In this document: piece by piece, positions 17,438-26,644 of the stretch | Layout: every line of letters starts with the position of its first letter | Numbering within the stretch: the first letter of the stretch is position 1 | Assembly: GCA_963750535.1 (NCBI GenBank) | Contig: CAVVRF010000040.1 | Location: 1-64,000, forward strand | Length of the DNA: 64,000 nt | DNA from: JAKFWF01 sp963750535 | GTDB lineage: Bacteria; Pseudomonadota; Alphaproteobacteria; Rhizobiales; Hyphomicrobiaceae | Reading direction: 5' to 3' | Program-made: the position numbers and the translations under genes | Notes under the pieces: model-generated | What the model was told of the DNA's origin: nothing | The model's input: only the letters and a program-made list of their open reading frames with translations | Database searches by the model: none

Positions 17438-18472
17438 TCAGGCCACCTGGGGCCGCCACGCGATGACGCCTTCCGTTCGCGCCCGCACCTCGGGCGAGGC
17501 AAGACAGGTTGCGACCGCTTCATAGCCCGGGGCGCCAGGATAGGGAGCGACACGGGTCGGCGGACTGTGATTGGCCGGACAAAGAATGATCGCCTCGTCG
17601 GCACCCACGGCGTCCAGGTCCAGGATCGCGTTGGAACGTGTGAGAACGAACAGCGGTCGCGCGTCGGGCCCACGGCGGCGCAGGTGGGAAATGAGGGCCT
17701 CCTGGGTGGCTTTGTCCAGCCCCTGTTCCAGCATGTCGATGACCAGGATGGCCGGGCCATCGGATGCCAGTCCGGCGAGCAGGGCAAGCAAAGCGTTCGA
17801 AAACGTGCCGCCGTCCTCGATGAGCAGGTCGAGGGCATGATCGACCCGCGACTTGAGGGCCGGGTCAGCTTCCATTCGCGCCCGAGCCTCCGCACCTCCG
17901 TCAGCCAATCGGTCCACGCCCACGAAGGCAGCCTCGGGCAGGGCTTCGGCCAGGCGCTTGGCTAGCCGTGTCTTGCCACTGCCCAGCGGGCCAATGATGT
18001 AGTTCAAGGACCGAATGTCATGCAGCTCGAACCGTTCGCCGCCCCACGGCCAAGGAAGGTCGAACACGACACTTGGCCCCGAAGTCGGCTTCAGCACGCG
18101 CGTGAGCTCACCGGTCGTTGGTGCTTGGCCCCTTGCGAGGTTGGCCCGCAGGCGGCGGATGATCTCGACGGCGCCAACCATCTGACTGACGCGGCCTTCG
18201 AGTGTTGCTTGGTGCGCTGCCAGAACCGCCTCGAGGCTGTGGGCATCGCCCCCTAGCACGCGCGCCACTTGCCGAAGAGTGAGTCCGAGCGCGCGCAGGT
18301 TTGCGATCTCGGCGGCACGGACCATCTCTTCGGGACCATAGGCGCGCCATCCGGCAGCCGTGCGGATCGGTGTGATCAGGCCGTGCTGCTCGTAGAGCCG
18401 AAGGGCCTTGGCGGAAACGCCTAACCGTTTGGCGGCTTCGGAAGGGTCCAAGAATTGCGCGGAAGAGCTCAC
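17438..18472 (-). CDS. MerR-type regulator fused to a P-loop ATPase domain
   Basis: A 344-aa protein. Residues about 8-75 form a MerR winged helix (AKRLGVSAKALRLYEQHGLITP), followed by a dimerisation-type helix (about 80-115). After a linker, residues about 135-335 hold a nucleotide-binding domain: FELHDIRSLNYIIGPLGSGKT is a Walker A in ABC/AAA style, and ILVIDMLEQGLD is a Walker B. MerR proteins normally carry a small ligand domain there, so the ATPase may be the sensor. It stands alone between two repeat-containing intergenic regions; its target is unknown. Confidence 0.8.
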   Translation of the reverse strand: MSSSAQFLDPSEAAKRLGVSAKALRLYEQHGLITPIRTAAGWRAYGPEEMVRAAEIANLRALGLTLRQVARVLGGDAHSLEAVLAAHQATLEGRVSQMVGAVEIIRRLRANLARGQAPTTGELTRVLKPTSGPSVVFDLPWPWGGERFELHDIRSLNYIIGPLGSGKTRLAKRLAEALPEAAFVGVDRLADGGAEARARMEADPALKSRVDHALDLLIEDGGTFSNALLALLAGLASDGPAILVIDMLEQGLDKATQEALISHLRRRGPDARPLFVLTRSNAILDLDAVGADEAIILCPANHSPPTRVAPYPGAPGYEAVATCLASPEVRARTEGVIAWRPQVA

Positions 18473-18661
18473 AAATCACCTCGTTGATGGCTGACCGCTA
18501 TCCTTATCGGGGCGGTCTCAGGGGCCGGGTCAAGTGAATGTTCGCGATCCGCGGCTGTTCCTCCACTGAGGAGCGTTGCTGGAGGTTGGCCCCGATATTT
18601 CTGCTCAACTCTCTTGACGGTAGCCCCCTGGGGGACCACGGCCGACACCAACCTCTCGAGG

Positions 18662-18945
18662 TCATCCCCACTTCTGCCTTCCCGGCCGAGCCGGCCCGGC
18701 TGCTTGTCTGCGAGCCGCAGATCGTCGTTCCGTGCGAGAGCCGGGATCGCGTCGGAGAGGATCTGCCACGCAGCAGAGGGGCTCGCCGATGGGACGCGAT
18801 CCCGGATCTTCGCGCTTCGCGCTCGTCCGGGAAGGCAAGCCGAGGGAGCGGGTAACGGCGAGGTGTCGTTCCGATGGGAGAAGATAATTGAGGACTGGCG
18901 ACCGATCGGCCTCCACGCGAACCGGCTGGAAGGGTAGTGTCAGCC
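18662..18945. repeat. Palindromic intergenic repeat, copy C (long form)
   Basis: Third copy, beginning TCATCCCCACTTCTGCC and ending near AACCGGCTGGAAGGGTAGTG. The core is close to identical to A and B; the tail matches B with more changes. The 603-nt gap 18473-19075 holds this copy and otherwise no gene. Confidence 0.85.
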
Positions 18946-19075
18946 GGCGGGCGGCGTTGGGGCAGCTGTCTTCGGCCGGGTGGATAACCAAGACTGTGCC
19001 GAGACCATATTCACCCGACAATCCGACGGTATTCTCGATACGTGCGGTTCCGCGGCTGGCATTGGGAGAGCGGTA

Positions 19076-20011
19076 ATGAGATCTGTCCGTCTGCTGGTAT
19101 CGGTCATCGGCTCGGCGGTGCTGCTCGGGCAGCTGATGGCCGGCCCGGCGGGTGCCGAGACCCCGTCGCTCACCCAGAAGATCAACGCCTACATCGGCTG
19201 CATCAACCGCCTCTCGGAACGCTCGTACAACTCGCGTGCCCGCTACTTCAGCTGGGCCGGCAAGAACGGCCCGACCGGCAAGGAGCGGATCATCTATGGC
19301 ACCTACACCATCTATGACACGTCCGATTGCAGGAAGAACGTCGACAAGGCAAACGCCCTCGAGCCGCGCGATTCCGAGCTCGAGGCCGCAGCCTCGGCCT
19401 ATGTGGAGGCAGTGGTCGCGCTCGAGCCCCTGCTGAAGGAGGCGAACGACTACTACGATCAGCAGAACTACAAAGACGACAAGATGGCCAAGGGCAAATC
19501 TCTGCATCCCCGCCTCGTCGCCGCCTGGAACGCGTTCGCGAGCGCCGACGCGACGCTGCGCACCGGGATCGACGTGCTGCAGGACAAGCGCGCCGTCGAG
19601 CGGCTCGCCGAGATCGAGAGCACCGAGGGCCGGAAAGGGCGCTATCACGTCGAAGCCCTGATGATACGCGCCAAGCGCGTCATGCGGACCGAAACCGCTG
19701 CCACGCCCAATATCGCCCAGATCACGGAGGCGGTCGCCGACTACGAGAGCATCGTCAAGGCGACGGATGAGTACGCCGGCGCCAACAAGGACAGCAAGAT
19801 CGGGTCGAGCTTCGTCGGCACCGCCAAGTCGTACCTGACCACCGCAAAGCAACTGATGCGTCGCGTGCGGGACAAGGTGCCTTACAGCAGCGGCGACAAG
19901 ATGATGCTCAATTCAGGCGGCGGCGCCTGGATGGTCGAAGGCTCGCCGGCCCGCCTCACGCGTGACTACAACCAGCTGGTCGAGAGCTACAATCGCGGCG
20001 CAAGCTTCTGA
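19076..20011 (+). CDS. DUF3829 family exported protein
   Basis: A 311-aa protein with an N-terminal signal peptide (cleavage likely after AGPAGA, about residue 27; no lipobox Cys). The mature part is helical and fits DUF3829: KINAYIGCINRLSERS near the start, LEPLLKEANDYYDQQNYKDDK (about 120-140) and a long C-terminal half with YESIVKATDEYA and YNQLVESYN. Function is unknown; the family is found in the periplasm or as lipoproteins. A GGGAGAG ribosome site sits 5 nt before the ATG, which decides the start. Confidence 0.8.
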   Translation: MRSVRLLVSVIGSAVLLGQLMAGPAGAETPSLTQKINAYIGCINRLSERSYNSRARYFSWAGKNGPTGKERIIYGTYTIYDTSDCRKNVDKANALEPRDSELEAAASAYVEAVVALEPLLKEANDYYDQQNYKDDKMAKGKSLHPRLVAAWNAFASADATLRTGIDVLQDKRAVERLAEIESTEGRKGRYHVEALMIRAKRVMRTETAATPNIAQITEAVADYESIVKATDEYAGANKDSKIGSSFVGTAKSYLTTAKQLMRRVRDKVPYSSGDKMMLNSGGGAWMVEGSPARLTRDYNQLVESYNRGASF

Positions 20012-20165
20012 TGGCGGGGTAGTCCGATCGTCATGTGCCTGCTTGATCCCCGGCTGCGAGAGCCGCGGTGGCGGCGTTTGCCAGGGAGCTGAGGCATACC
20101 CGAGCCCGGCGATCGCAAACCCCGCCCCTTGACTATCCCACCCCTTCCGGTGTGTGTCTCGGTCC

Positions 20166-21214
20166 ATGAAATTCCTCGACCAGGCAAAGATTTACATCCG
20201 CTCCGGCGACGGCGGCAACGGCAGTGTGTCGTTCCGGCGGGAGAAGTTCATCGAGTTCGGCGGACCCGATGGCGGCGACGGCGGCAAGGGCGGCGACGTA
20301 TGGGTCGAATGCGTCGACAACCTCAACACGCTGATCGACTACCGCTACCAGCAGCATTTCAAGGCCAGGAACGGCGGCGGCGGCTCGGGCCGGCTGCGGG
20401 CGGGCGCCAACGGCGCCGACTGCATCATCAAGGTGCCGCCGGGCACCGAGATCTTCGCCGAGGACCAGGAGACGCTGCTCGCCGACCTCACCAGCCCCGG
20501 CCAGCGGGCGCTGCTTGCGCGCGGCGGCAACGGCGGCTTCGGCAACGCCCATTTCAAGGGGCCGACCAACCAGGCGCCGCGCCACGCCAATCCCGGCCTG
20601 CCGGGCGAGGAGCTGCACGATCTGGCTGCGCCTGAAGCTGATCGCCGACGCCGGCCTCGTCGGCCTGCCCAACGCCGGCAAGTCGACGTTCCTCGCCACC
20701 GTCTCGGCGGCCAAGCCGAAGATCGCCGACTACCCCTTCACCACGCTGCATCCCGAACCTTGGCGTGGTGCGCGCCGGCGAGCGCGATTTCGTGCTGGCC
20801 GACATTCCGGGCCTGATCGAGGGCGCGCACGAAGGGGCAGGGCTCGGCACCCGCTTCCTCGGCCATGTCGAGCGCTGCCGCGTGCTGCTGCATCTGGTCG
20901 ACGCCACCGGACCGATGGATGGACGTCGTCACCGCCTACAAGACGGTGCGGCGCGAGCTCAAGGCCTACAGCCCGGAGCTGGCGGGCAAGAAGGAGATCG
21001 TCGCGCTGTCGAAGTGCGACGCGGTCGATGCCGAGGCGATCGCCGAGCGCGCCGAGGCGCTGCGCAAGGCTGCCCGCAAGAAGCCGCTGATCCTGTCGGC
21101 GGTCGGCGGCGTACCGGCGTCAAGGAGGCGCTGCTTCGCGATCACCAGGGAGATCGACCCGCGCCGATGCCGCCGAGGCCGACCGCCGACGCAGACAAGG
21201 CCTGGACGCCATGA
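20166..21214 (+). CDS. obgE: GTPase ObgE/CgtA (frame broken by about 4 indels)
   Basis: Obg GTPase for late 50S ribosome assembly. The glycine-rich Obg domain is intact in the first frame (GDGGNGSVSFRREKFIEFGG, GGDGGKGGDV). The frame then changes at about 20617 (extra C in GAGCTG-C-ACGATC), 20755 (extra G in CATCCC-G-AACCTT), about 20918 and about 21116 (missing base), but the protein continues: GLPNAGKST (G1), DIPGLIEGAHEGAGLG (G3 and switch II), ALSKCD (G4) and a final VTGVKEALL-like part. The end overlaps the proB start as ATGA. Obg is normally essential, so sequencing or assembly error is the favoured explanation. The usual rplU-rpmA genes are absent upstream. Confidence 0.88.
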
Positions 21215-22340
21215 ACATCCGCCCTGAATGGACGGCGGCGCGGCGCATCGTCGTCAAGATCGGCTCGGCGCTGCTGGTCGACCGCGCGACCGGGCGGCTG
21301 CGCGCGACCTGGCTCGACTGCGCTCGCCGACGACGTGGCGGCGCTGGCCAACGCCGGCAAGGAGGTCATTCTCGTCTCCTCCGGCGCGATCGCGCTCGGC
21401 CGCCACGCGCTCGGCCTGCCGAAGGGGCCGCTCGAGCTGGAGCAGAGCCAGGCGGCCGCCGCCGTCGGCCAGATCTCGCTGGCGCACGCCTACCAGAACG
21501 TGTTCCAGGCGCGCGCGGCGCGACCACCGCGCAGATCCTGCTCACCCTCGGCGATACCGAGGAGCGCCGCCGCTATCTCAATGCCCGGCGCACGATCGAG
21601 ACGCTGCTCGCCCACAAGGCGATGCCGGTCGTCAACGAGAACGACACGGTGGCGACTCGGAGATCCGCTACGGCGACAACGACCGGCTGTCCGCGCGCGT
21701 CGCCTCGATGATGAGCGCCGATTGCCTGGTGCTGCTGTCGGACATCGACGGGCTTTATACTGCTCCGCCCGGCATCGATCCGCGGCCACGCCGCATCCCG
21801 ACTGGTGGAGCGCGATCACGCCGGAGATCGAGGCGATGGCGGGCGACGCCGGCTCCGAGCTGTCGAAGGGCGGCATGAAGACCAAGGTCGAGGCGGCGCG
21901 CATCGCCTCGCCGCCGGCACCGACATGGTGATCACCGACCGGCAAGCCGCTGCATCCGTTGCGGCAGATCGGCGAAGGCGCGCCGTGCACCTGGTTCGTG
22001 GCGCCGTCGACCCGGTGACGGCGCAAAAAGCGCTGGATCGCCGGCCAGCTGGAGCCGAAGGGCTATCTGACTGTCGATGCCGGCGCCGAAAAGGCGCTGG
22101 GCCAGGGCAAGAGCCTGCTGCCCGCCGGCGTCACCGCGTCGACGGCAGCTTCGATCGCGGCGATGCCGTCGTCATCCGCAATGCCCGATGGACGCGAGCT
22201 CGGTCGCGGCCTCGTCGCCTATGCGCATGAGGACGCGCAGCGTATCGTCGGCAAGAAGTCGGGCGAGATCGCCGACATCCTGGGCTTCGCCGGCCGCGCC
22301 GAGCTGATCCACCGCGACGACATGGCGCTCGAGTCAGGAC
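21211..22340 (+). CDS. proB: Glutamate 5-kinase ProB (frame broken by many indels)
   Basis: First enzyme of proline synthesis. Readable pieces in changing frames: RRIVVKIGSALLVD, ANAGKEVILVSSGAIALGRHAL, QAAAAVGQISLAHAYQNVF, QILLTLGDTEERRRYLNAR, MPVVNENDTVAT, IRYGDNDRLSARVASM, LVLLSDIDGLYT, GSELSKGGMKTKVEAARIA, then a C-terminal PUA-domain region (GDAVVIRNA, VAYAHEDAQRIVGKKS, AELIHRDDMALE). At least eight frame changes between about 21318 and 22190. The stop codon is not found in frame, so the end is approximate. Overlap with obgE and closeness to proA indicate one operon. Confidence 0.85.
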
Positions 22341-22408
22341 GGAGCGGCTCTACTGGAGCGGCCGAGAACGGCAAGTCGAGCGCGAAGACCGCCGATACCA
22401 GCGAGTTG

Positions 22409-23656
22409 ATGCACGACATGGGCACCGCGCGCCCGCGCCGCGTCGCGCGAGCTGCAATGGCGCCTCGACCGCGACCAAGAACGCCGCGCTTTCCGCCATG
22501 GCCGCCGCGATGCGCAAGGCCGCGCCGGCGATCCTCGCCGCCAACGCCCTCGACCTCGCCGCGGCGCGCGAGGCCGGCCGCCCGGCGTCGTTCGTCGACC
22601 GCTTGACGCTCGACGCCGGCGCGTATCGAGGCGATCGCGCAAGGGCCTCGAGGACATCGCCGCCCTGCCCGATCCGGTCGGCGCCAGGATCGCCGAATGG
22701 ACACGGCCCAACGGCCTCAGGTTCGCGCGCGTCCGGGTGCCGCTCGGCGTCATCGGCATCATCTTCGAGAGCCGGCCCAACGTGACCGCCGACGCCGGCG
22801 CGCTGTGCACTGAAGGCCGGCAACGCCGCGATCCTGCGCGCGCGGCTCCGAGAGCCGGCATTCGTCCGCCGCCATCCACGCCTGCCTGGTCGAGGGCTTG
22901 CGGGCGGCGGAACTGCCCGAAGCGTCGATCCAGCTGGTGCCGACCACCGATCGCGATGCCGTCGGCCACATGCTGGCCGGGCTCGACGGCGCTATCGACG
23001 TAATCGTGCCGCGCGGCGGGAAGAGCCTCGTCGCCCGCGTGCAGGCGGACGCCCGGGTGCCGGTGTTCGCGCACCTCGAAGGTATCTGCCACACCTACGT
23101 CGATCGCGGCGCCGACCTCGACGTCGCGATCCCGCTGGTGCTCAATGCCAAGCTGCGCCGCACCGGCGTGTGCGGCTCGACCGAGTGCCTGCTGGTCGAT
23201 CGCGGCGCGCACCAGGACTATCTGACGCCGCTGGTGAAGGCGCTGCTCGATGCCGGCTGCGAGGTGCGCGGTGACGAGGCGACGCAGAAAGTCGATGCCC
23301 GGGTCAAGGCGGCCGACGCGGACGACTACGGTCGCGAGTTTCTCGACGCGGTCATCGCGGTCAAGACCGTCGCCGGCGTCGACGAGGCGATCGCGCATAT
23401 CGCAAAGTACGGCTCGCAGCACACCGATTGCATCGTCACCGAGTGCATCGGGACCGCCGAGCGGTTCCTGTCGCGCGTCGATTCGGCGATCGTGCTGCAC
23501 AACGCCTCGACCCAGTTCGCCGACGGCGGCGAATTCGGCTTCGGCGCCGAGATCGGCATCGCGACGGGCCGCATGCACGCCCGCGGTCCGGTCGGCCTCG
23601 AGCAGCTCACCACCTTCAAGTACGTCGTGCGCGGCAGCGGCCACACCCGGCCGTGA
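22409..23656 (+). CDS. proA: Gamma-glutamyl phosphate reductase ProA (N-terminal half frameshifted)
   Basis: Second enzyme of proline synthesis, an aldehyde-dehydrogenase-fold reductase. From about 22898 to the stop the frame is clean (ASIQLVPTTDRDAVGHML, VPRGGKSLVARVQ, VPVFAHLEGICHTYVD with the catalytic Cys, ending GLEQLTTFKYVVRG). Before this at least five frame changes occur (for example extra G after 22424 and extra C near 22463), yet MHDMGT, LPDPVG and VPLGVIGIIFESRPNVT are readable. The start is uncertain: ATG 22409 is used, a slightly earlier start is possible. In many alphaproteobacteria nadD follows; here it does not. Confidence 0.87.
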
Positions 23657-23662
23657 GGCAAG

Positions 23663-24871
23663 TTACCCGCGAAGGCCCGGCACGGTCAGCTTCGGCAATG
23701 CCGCCGCTTCCTGCCTGAGCTTCAGCATCGCCCACGTTCCAAGCGCCGGGCCGACCGCGAGCGCCGCGAGTACCAGCGGCCAGCCGAGCGCGTTGGCCAG
23801 CGATGGCACGATCTGCACGGTCGCGAAGGTGAGGGCGAAGCCGAGCGCGGTCTGCAGCGTGAGCAGGCTGCCGGCGATCTCGGGTGGCGCTGCGTCCGCC
23901 ACCAGCGCCGAGAATTGCGCCGAGTCGGGCACGACACTGAGGCCCCACACCAGCGCCAGCATGAACGTGAGCCAGGGCGGTCCGCCGAACGACAGGGCGA
24001 CGAGAAGCGCCGATGTGCCGCTCACCACCATCGCGCACGCCGCCGTCTCGGCCTTGCCGACCCGGTCGCCGACCAGGCCGGCAGCGATGCAGGCGATGCC
24101 GCCGATGCCGATCGCGAGGAAGGTCGTCAGCTTCGCCAGCCGCTCGGCGTCGGGAATTGCCATCGAAGCGCCGTAGGACGCCGCGAGCGCGGTGGCGAGC
24201 CATGCCCACATCGCATAGAGCTCCCACATGTGCCCGAGATAGCCGGCATAGGCGAGGCGCACGCGCCGGTTCGTCCATGCCGCGAGGATCGCGGTCGGAT
24301 CGAAGGCGCGCGCGACGCCGTGATGGGGGCCGAGCCGGACGAGCAGGCCGAGCAGCCCGGCGACGCCGGCAGCGATCGACGCTGCCGCTACCGTCAGCCG
24401 CCAGTTGGCGCCGCCGGCCAGCGCCATCAGGTGCGGCGCCGCCGATCCGAGCGTCAGGGCGCCGACCAGCGCGCCGACCAGGAAGCCGCGGTCGCGCTCG
24501 CCCCAGCCGACCGCGATCTTCATGCCGATCGGGTAGACGCCGGCCAGCAGCGCGCCGGTCATGAACCGCGCCGCGATCGTACCGGCGCTGCCGGGCGGCA
24601 GGACCAGCAGCAGGGCATTGGCGGCCGCGGCGCCGATCGCGCAGGCAGCGAACACGCGCCTGGGATCGAAGCGGTCGGCCAGCCCGGTCACCGCCGAGGC
24701 GAGCGCGCCGAGGACGAAGCCAGCCTGCACCGCGCTCGACAATGCCGCCTGGCGGCCAGCGGAAACGGTAGCCTCGCGCACCATGTCGGGCAGGATCGCC
24801 GCCGATACGAACCACAGGCTCATCGCCGCGAGCTCGGCCACCAGCAGCAGCAGGATCGAACGAAGCTTCAT
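23663..24871 (-). CDS. MFS transporter
   Basis: A 402-aa protein with 12 hydrophobic segments in MFS style. The loop 2-3 motif is a weak G-x-x-x-D-R-F-D-P-R-R (TGLADRFDPRRVF), and the second half has GLVGDRVGKAETA as its counterpart. No signal for a substrate class. The start at MKLRSILLLLVAELAA has the expected short N-terminus before the first helix. It ends 6 nt from the convergent proA stop. Upstream, between it and the divergent methyltransferase gene, lies a long inverted repeat that may be a shared operator. Confidence 0.85.
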   Translation of the reverse strand: MKLRSILLLLVAELAAMSLWFVSAAILPDMVREATVSAGRQAALSSAVQAGFVLGALASAVTGLADRFDPRRVFAACAIGAAAANALLLVLPPGSAGTIAARFMTGALLAGVYPIGMKIAVGWGERDRGFLVGALVGALTLGSAAPHLMALAGGANWRLTVAAASIAAGVAGLLGLLVRLGPHHGVARAFDPTAILAAWTNRRVRLAYAGYLGHMWELYAMWAWLATALAASYGASMAIPDAERLAKLTTFLAIGIGGIACIAAGLVGDRVGKAETAACAMVVSGTSALLVALSFGGPPWLTFMLALVWGLSVVPDSAQFSALVADAAPPEIAGSLLTLQTALGFALTFATVQIVPSLANALGWPLVLAALAVGPALGTWAMLKLRQEAAALPKLTVPGLRG

Positions 24872-24902
24872 GTCGCGCGATCCTCGAGAATGGCGTTCCT
24901 GG

Positions 24903-24977
24903 GGAACAGTATATCGATTTACGGCGAATGGCGGGCAAATTGCCGAGCGAGGGCTGTGGAAATCGGTATATTGTTCC
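24903..24977. promoter_or_regulatory. Inverted repeat between divergent MFS and methyltransferase genes
   Basis: Arm 24903-24919 (GGAACAGTATATCGATT) and arm 24961-24977 (AATCGGTATATTGTTCC) are inverted copies with 15 of 17 matching positions, separated by 41 nt. It sits in the only shared control region of the two divergent genes. Likely operator pair or divergent promoters; no T-run, so not a terminator. Confidence 0.55.
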
Positions 24978-25054
24978 GTCCCCGGGCCAACATCGGCGGC
25001 GCCCGGGCCTGCGATCGATCGGGCATGAATTGGTGACAAGGCGAGGCGCACGCA

Positions 25055-25861
25055 ATGACCGGCACATATGTCCATGGATACGACCAGAGAGAGCATCAGC
25101 GCCTTCAGGACCAGGCATCGACGCTGACCGAGCTGTTGCACACCGACACGCGCTATCCGGCCGGGAGCAGCGTCCTCGAGGCCGGCTGCGGCGTCGGCGC
25201 GCAAACGATCACCTTGGCGCGGCGCAGCCCGGACGCGGCGATCACGTCGGTCGACGTGTCGGAAGTTTCGCTGGCGCAGTGCCGGGCCGCGGTCGAGGCC
25301 GCGGGCATCGCCAACGTGACGCTGCGGCAGGCGGACATCTTCGACCTGCCGTTCCCGCCCGGCTCGTTCGATCACGTGTTCGTCTGCTTCGTGCTGGAGC
25401 ATCTGGCCCGGCCCGTCGACGCGCTGGCGGCGTTGTCTCGCGTGCTGAAGCCGGGCGGGACCATCACCGCGATCGAGGGCGACCATGGCTCGGCGTACTT
25501 TCATCCCGACAGCGCCGCTGCCCACCGGGCCATTGATTGCCTGGTGCAACTGCAGGCGCGCGCTGGCGGCAATGCGAATATCGGGCGCATGCTCTATCCG
25601 CTGCTGCGGCAGGCAGGCCTTGGCGCGGTGCAGGTTTCCCCGCGCATGGTCTACGTCGACGCGAGCCGGCCGCAGCTGGTCGATGGCTTCACCCGCAGGA
25701 CGTTCACGGCCATGATCGAAGGCATTCGCGAGCCAGCGCTCGCGGCCGGGCTGATGAGCGGTCGCGATTTCGACCAGGGCATCGCCGATCTGCACCGCAC
25801 CACCGAATCCGATGGCGTGTTCTGCTACACCTTCTTCAAGGCGAAGGCCGTCAAGGCCTGA
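25055..25861 (+). CDS. Class I SAM-dependent methyltransferase
   Basis: A 268-aa methyltransferase. Motif I VLEAGCGVGAQT (about residues 45-56), motif II with SVDVSE (acidic end of beta 2), QADIFDLPFPPGSFD (motif III/IV region, UbiE-like) and VLKPGGTITAIEG (about 135) are all present. The fold matches the Methyltransf_11/25 group. Substrate unknown; the C-terminal half with GFTRRTFTAMIEG is not diagnostic. It is divergent from the MFS gene across the inverted repeat. Confidence 0.85.
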   Translation: MTGTYVHGYDQREHQRLQDQASTLTELLHTDTRYPAGSSVLEAGCGVGAQTITLARRSPDAAITSVDVSEVSLAQCRAAVEAAGIANVTLRQADIFDLPFPPGSFDHVFVCFVLEHLARPVDALAALSRVLKPGGTITAIEGDHGSAYFHPDSAAAHRAIDCLVQLQARAGGNANIGRMLYPLLRQAGLGAVQVSPRMVYVDASRPQLVDGFTRRTFTAMIEGIREPALAAGLMSGRDFDQGIADLHRTTESDGVFCYTFFKAKAVKA

Positions 25862-25883
25862 CCGACCCCGGCATGCCCGTTCC

Positions 25884-26560
25884 TCACCCCTTGACCACGA
25901 TCACGCACATGCGTCGCGGTCCGTGCGCGCCGGTGACGAGCTTGCCGCCGACGTCGGCGGTGCGCGATGGCCCCGAGATCATGTTGACGGTGCGCGGCAT
26001 GGCGCGGTCGCCGAAGCGGGCCCGGATCTTGTTCCAGCCGTCCTCGTAGGGGCCGACGATGTCCTTACTCTCGACCACCACGATGTACGTCTCCGGCAGG
26101 AAGTTGATCGTCACCGGATTGTCGGCGCCGGAAGCGAGCATCAGCGTGCCGGTCTCGGCGATGCCGGCGACGGCGTGGGCGAGGCCGACCTCGTCGGTCG
26201 GCTGGGCGCGGCCTCGGCTGCGTTCGATCGCCGGCTCCTTGTTCCACGGCAGCGCCGCCAGGTAGGCATCCTCGCCCATGGCGAGCCGCGCCGGCAGGTT
26301 GTTCTGCCGCAGGTAGGCGGCGACCAGCGACGGGACGTCGGCAGCGGCATCCGCCTCGAGCACGGTCGCCGACTGGCCGGTCAGATATTCCTCGAACAGG
26401 GCGAGGTGCTGGCCGGCGTCTTGCCGGCGACGCGGTCCGGGGTTGGATGCCGCACGCGGCGGCCAATGCGGTCCTCGACGGTCCGGTGGCGCGCCCCGTC
26501 GTCGCGCCCGGCATGGAGCCCGTTGGCGATCTTGCCGAAAATGATGTCGCGGTTGCTCAT
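25884..26560 (-). CDS. lutC: Lactate utilization protein C (one frameshift)
   Basis: LUD-domain subunit of the L-lactate oxidase complex LutABC. The N-terminus (MSNRDIIFGKIANGL, from 26560) is in one frame; near 26418 one base is lost or gained and the rest continues as AQHLALFEEYLTGQSATVLEADAA and then LARL-type sequence to 25884, including AGIAETGTLML and GPSRTADV typical of LutC/YkgG. It is the last gene of the leftward lut cluster lutA-lutB-lutC. The 80-nt gap to lutB holds nothing else. Confidence 0.85.
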
Positions 26561-26644
26561 TCGAAGTCGGCTTTCACAAAAGTATCCAGCTCCAACCGAT
26601 GATCGTCATGGCCGCGGCGGCGGCTGTGACGAGACGAGACAGCC

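Noticed and set aside
16727..18945. CRISPR array suggested by the repeated sequences
   Set aside because: Units are 190-300 nt, only three copies, irregular spacing, no spacers and no cas genes.
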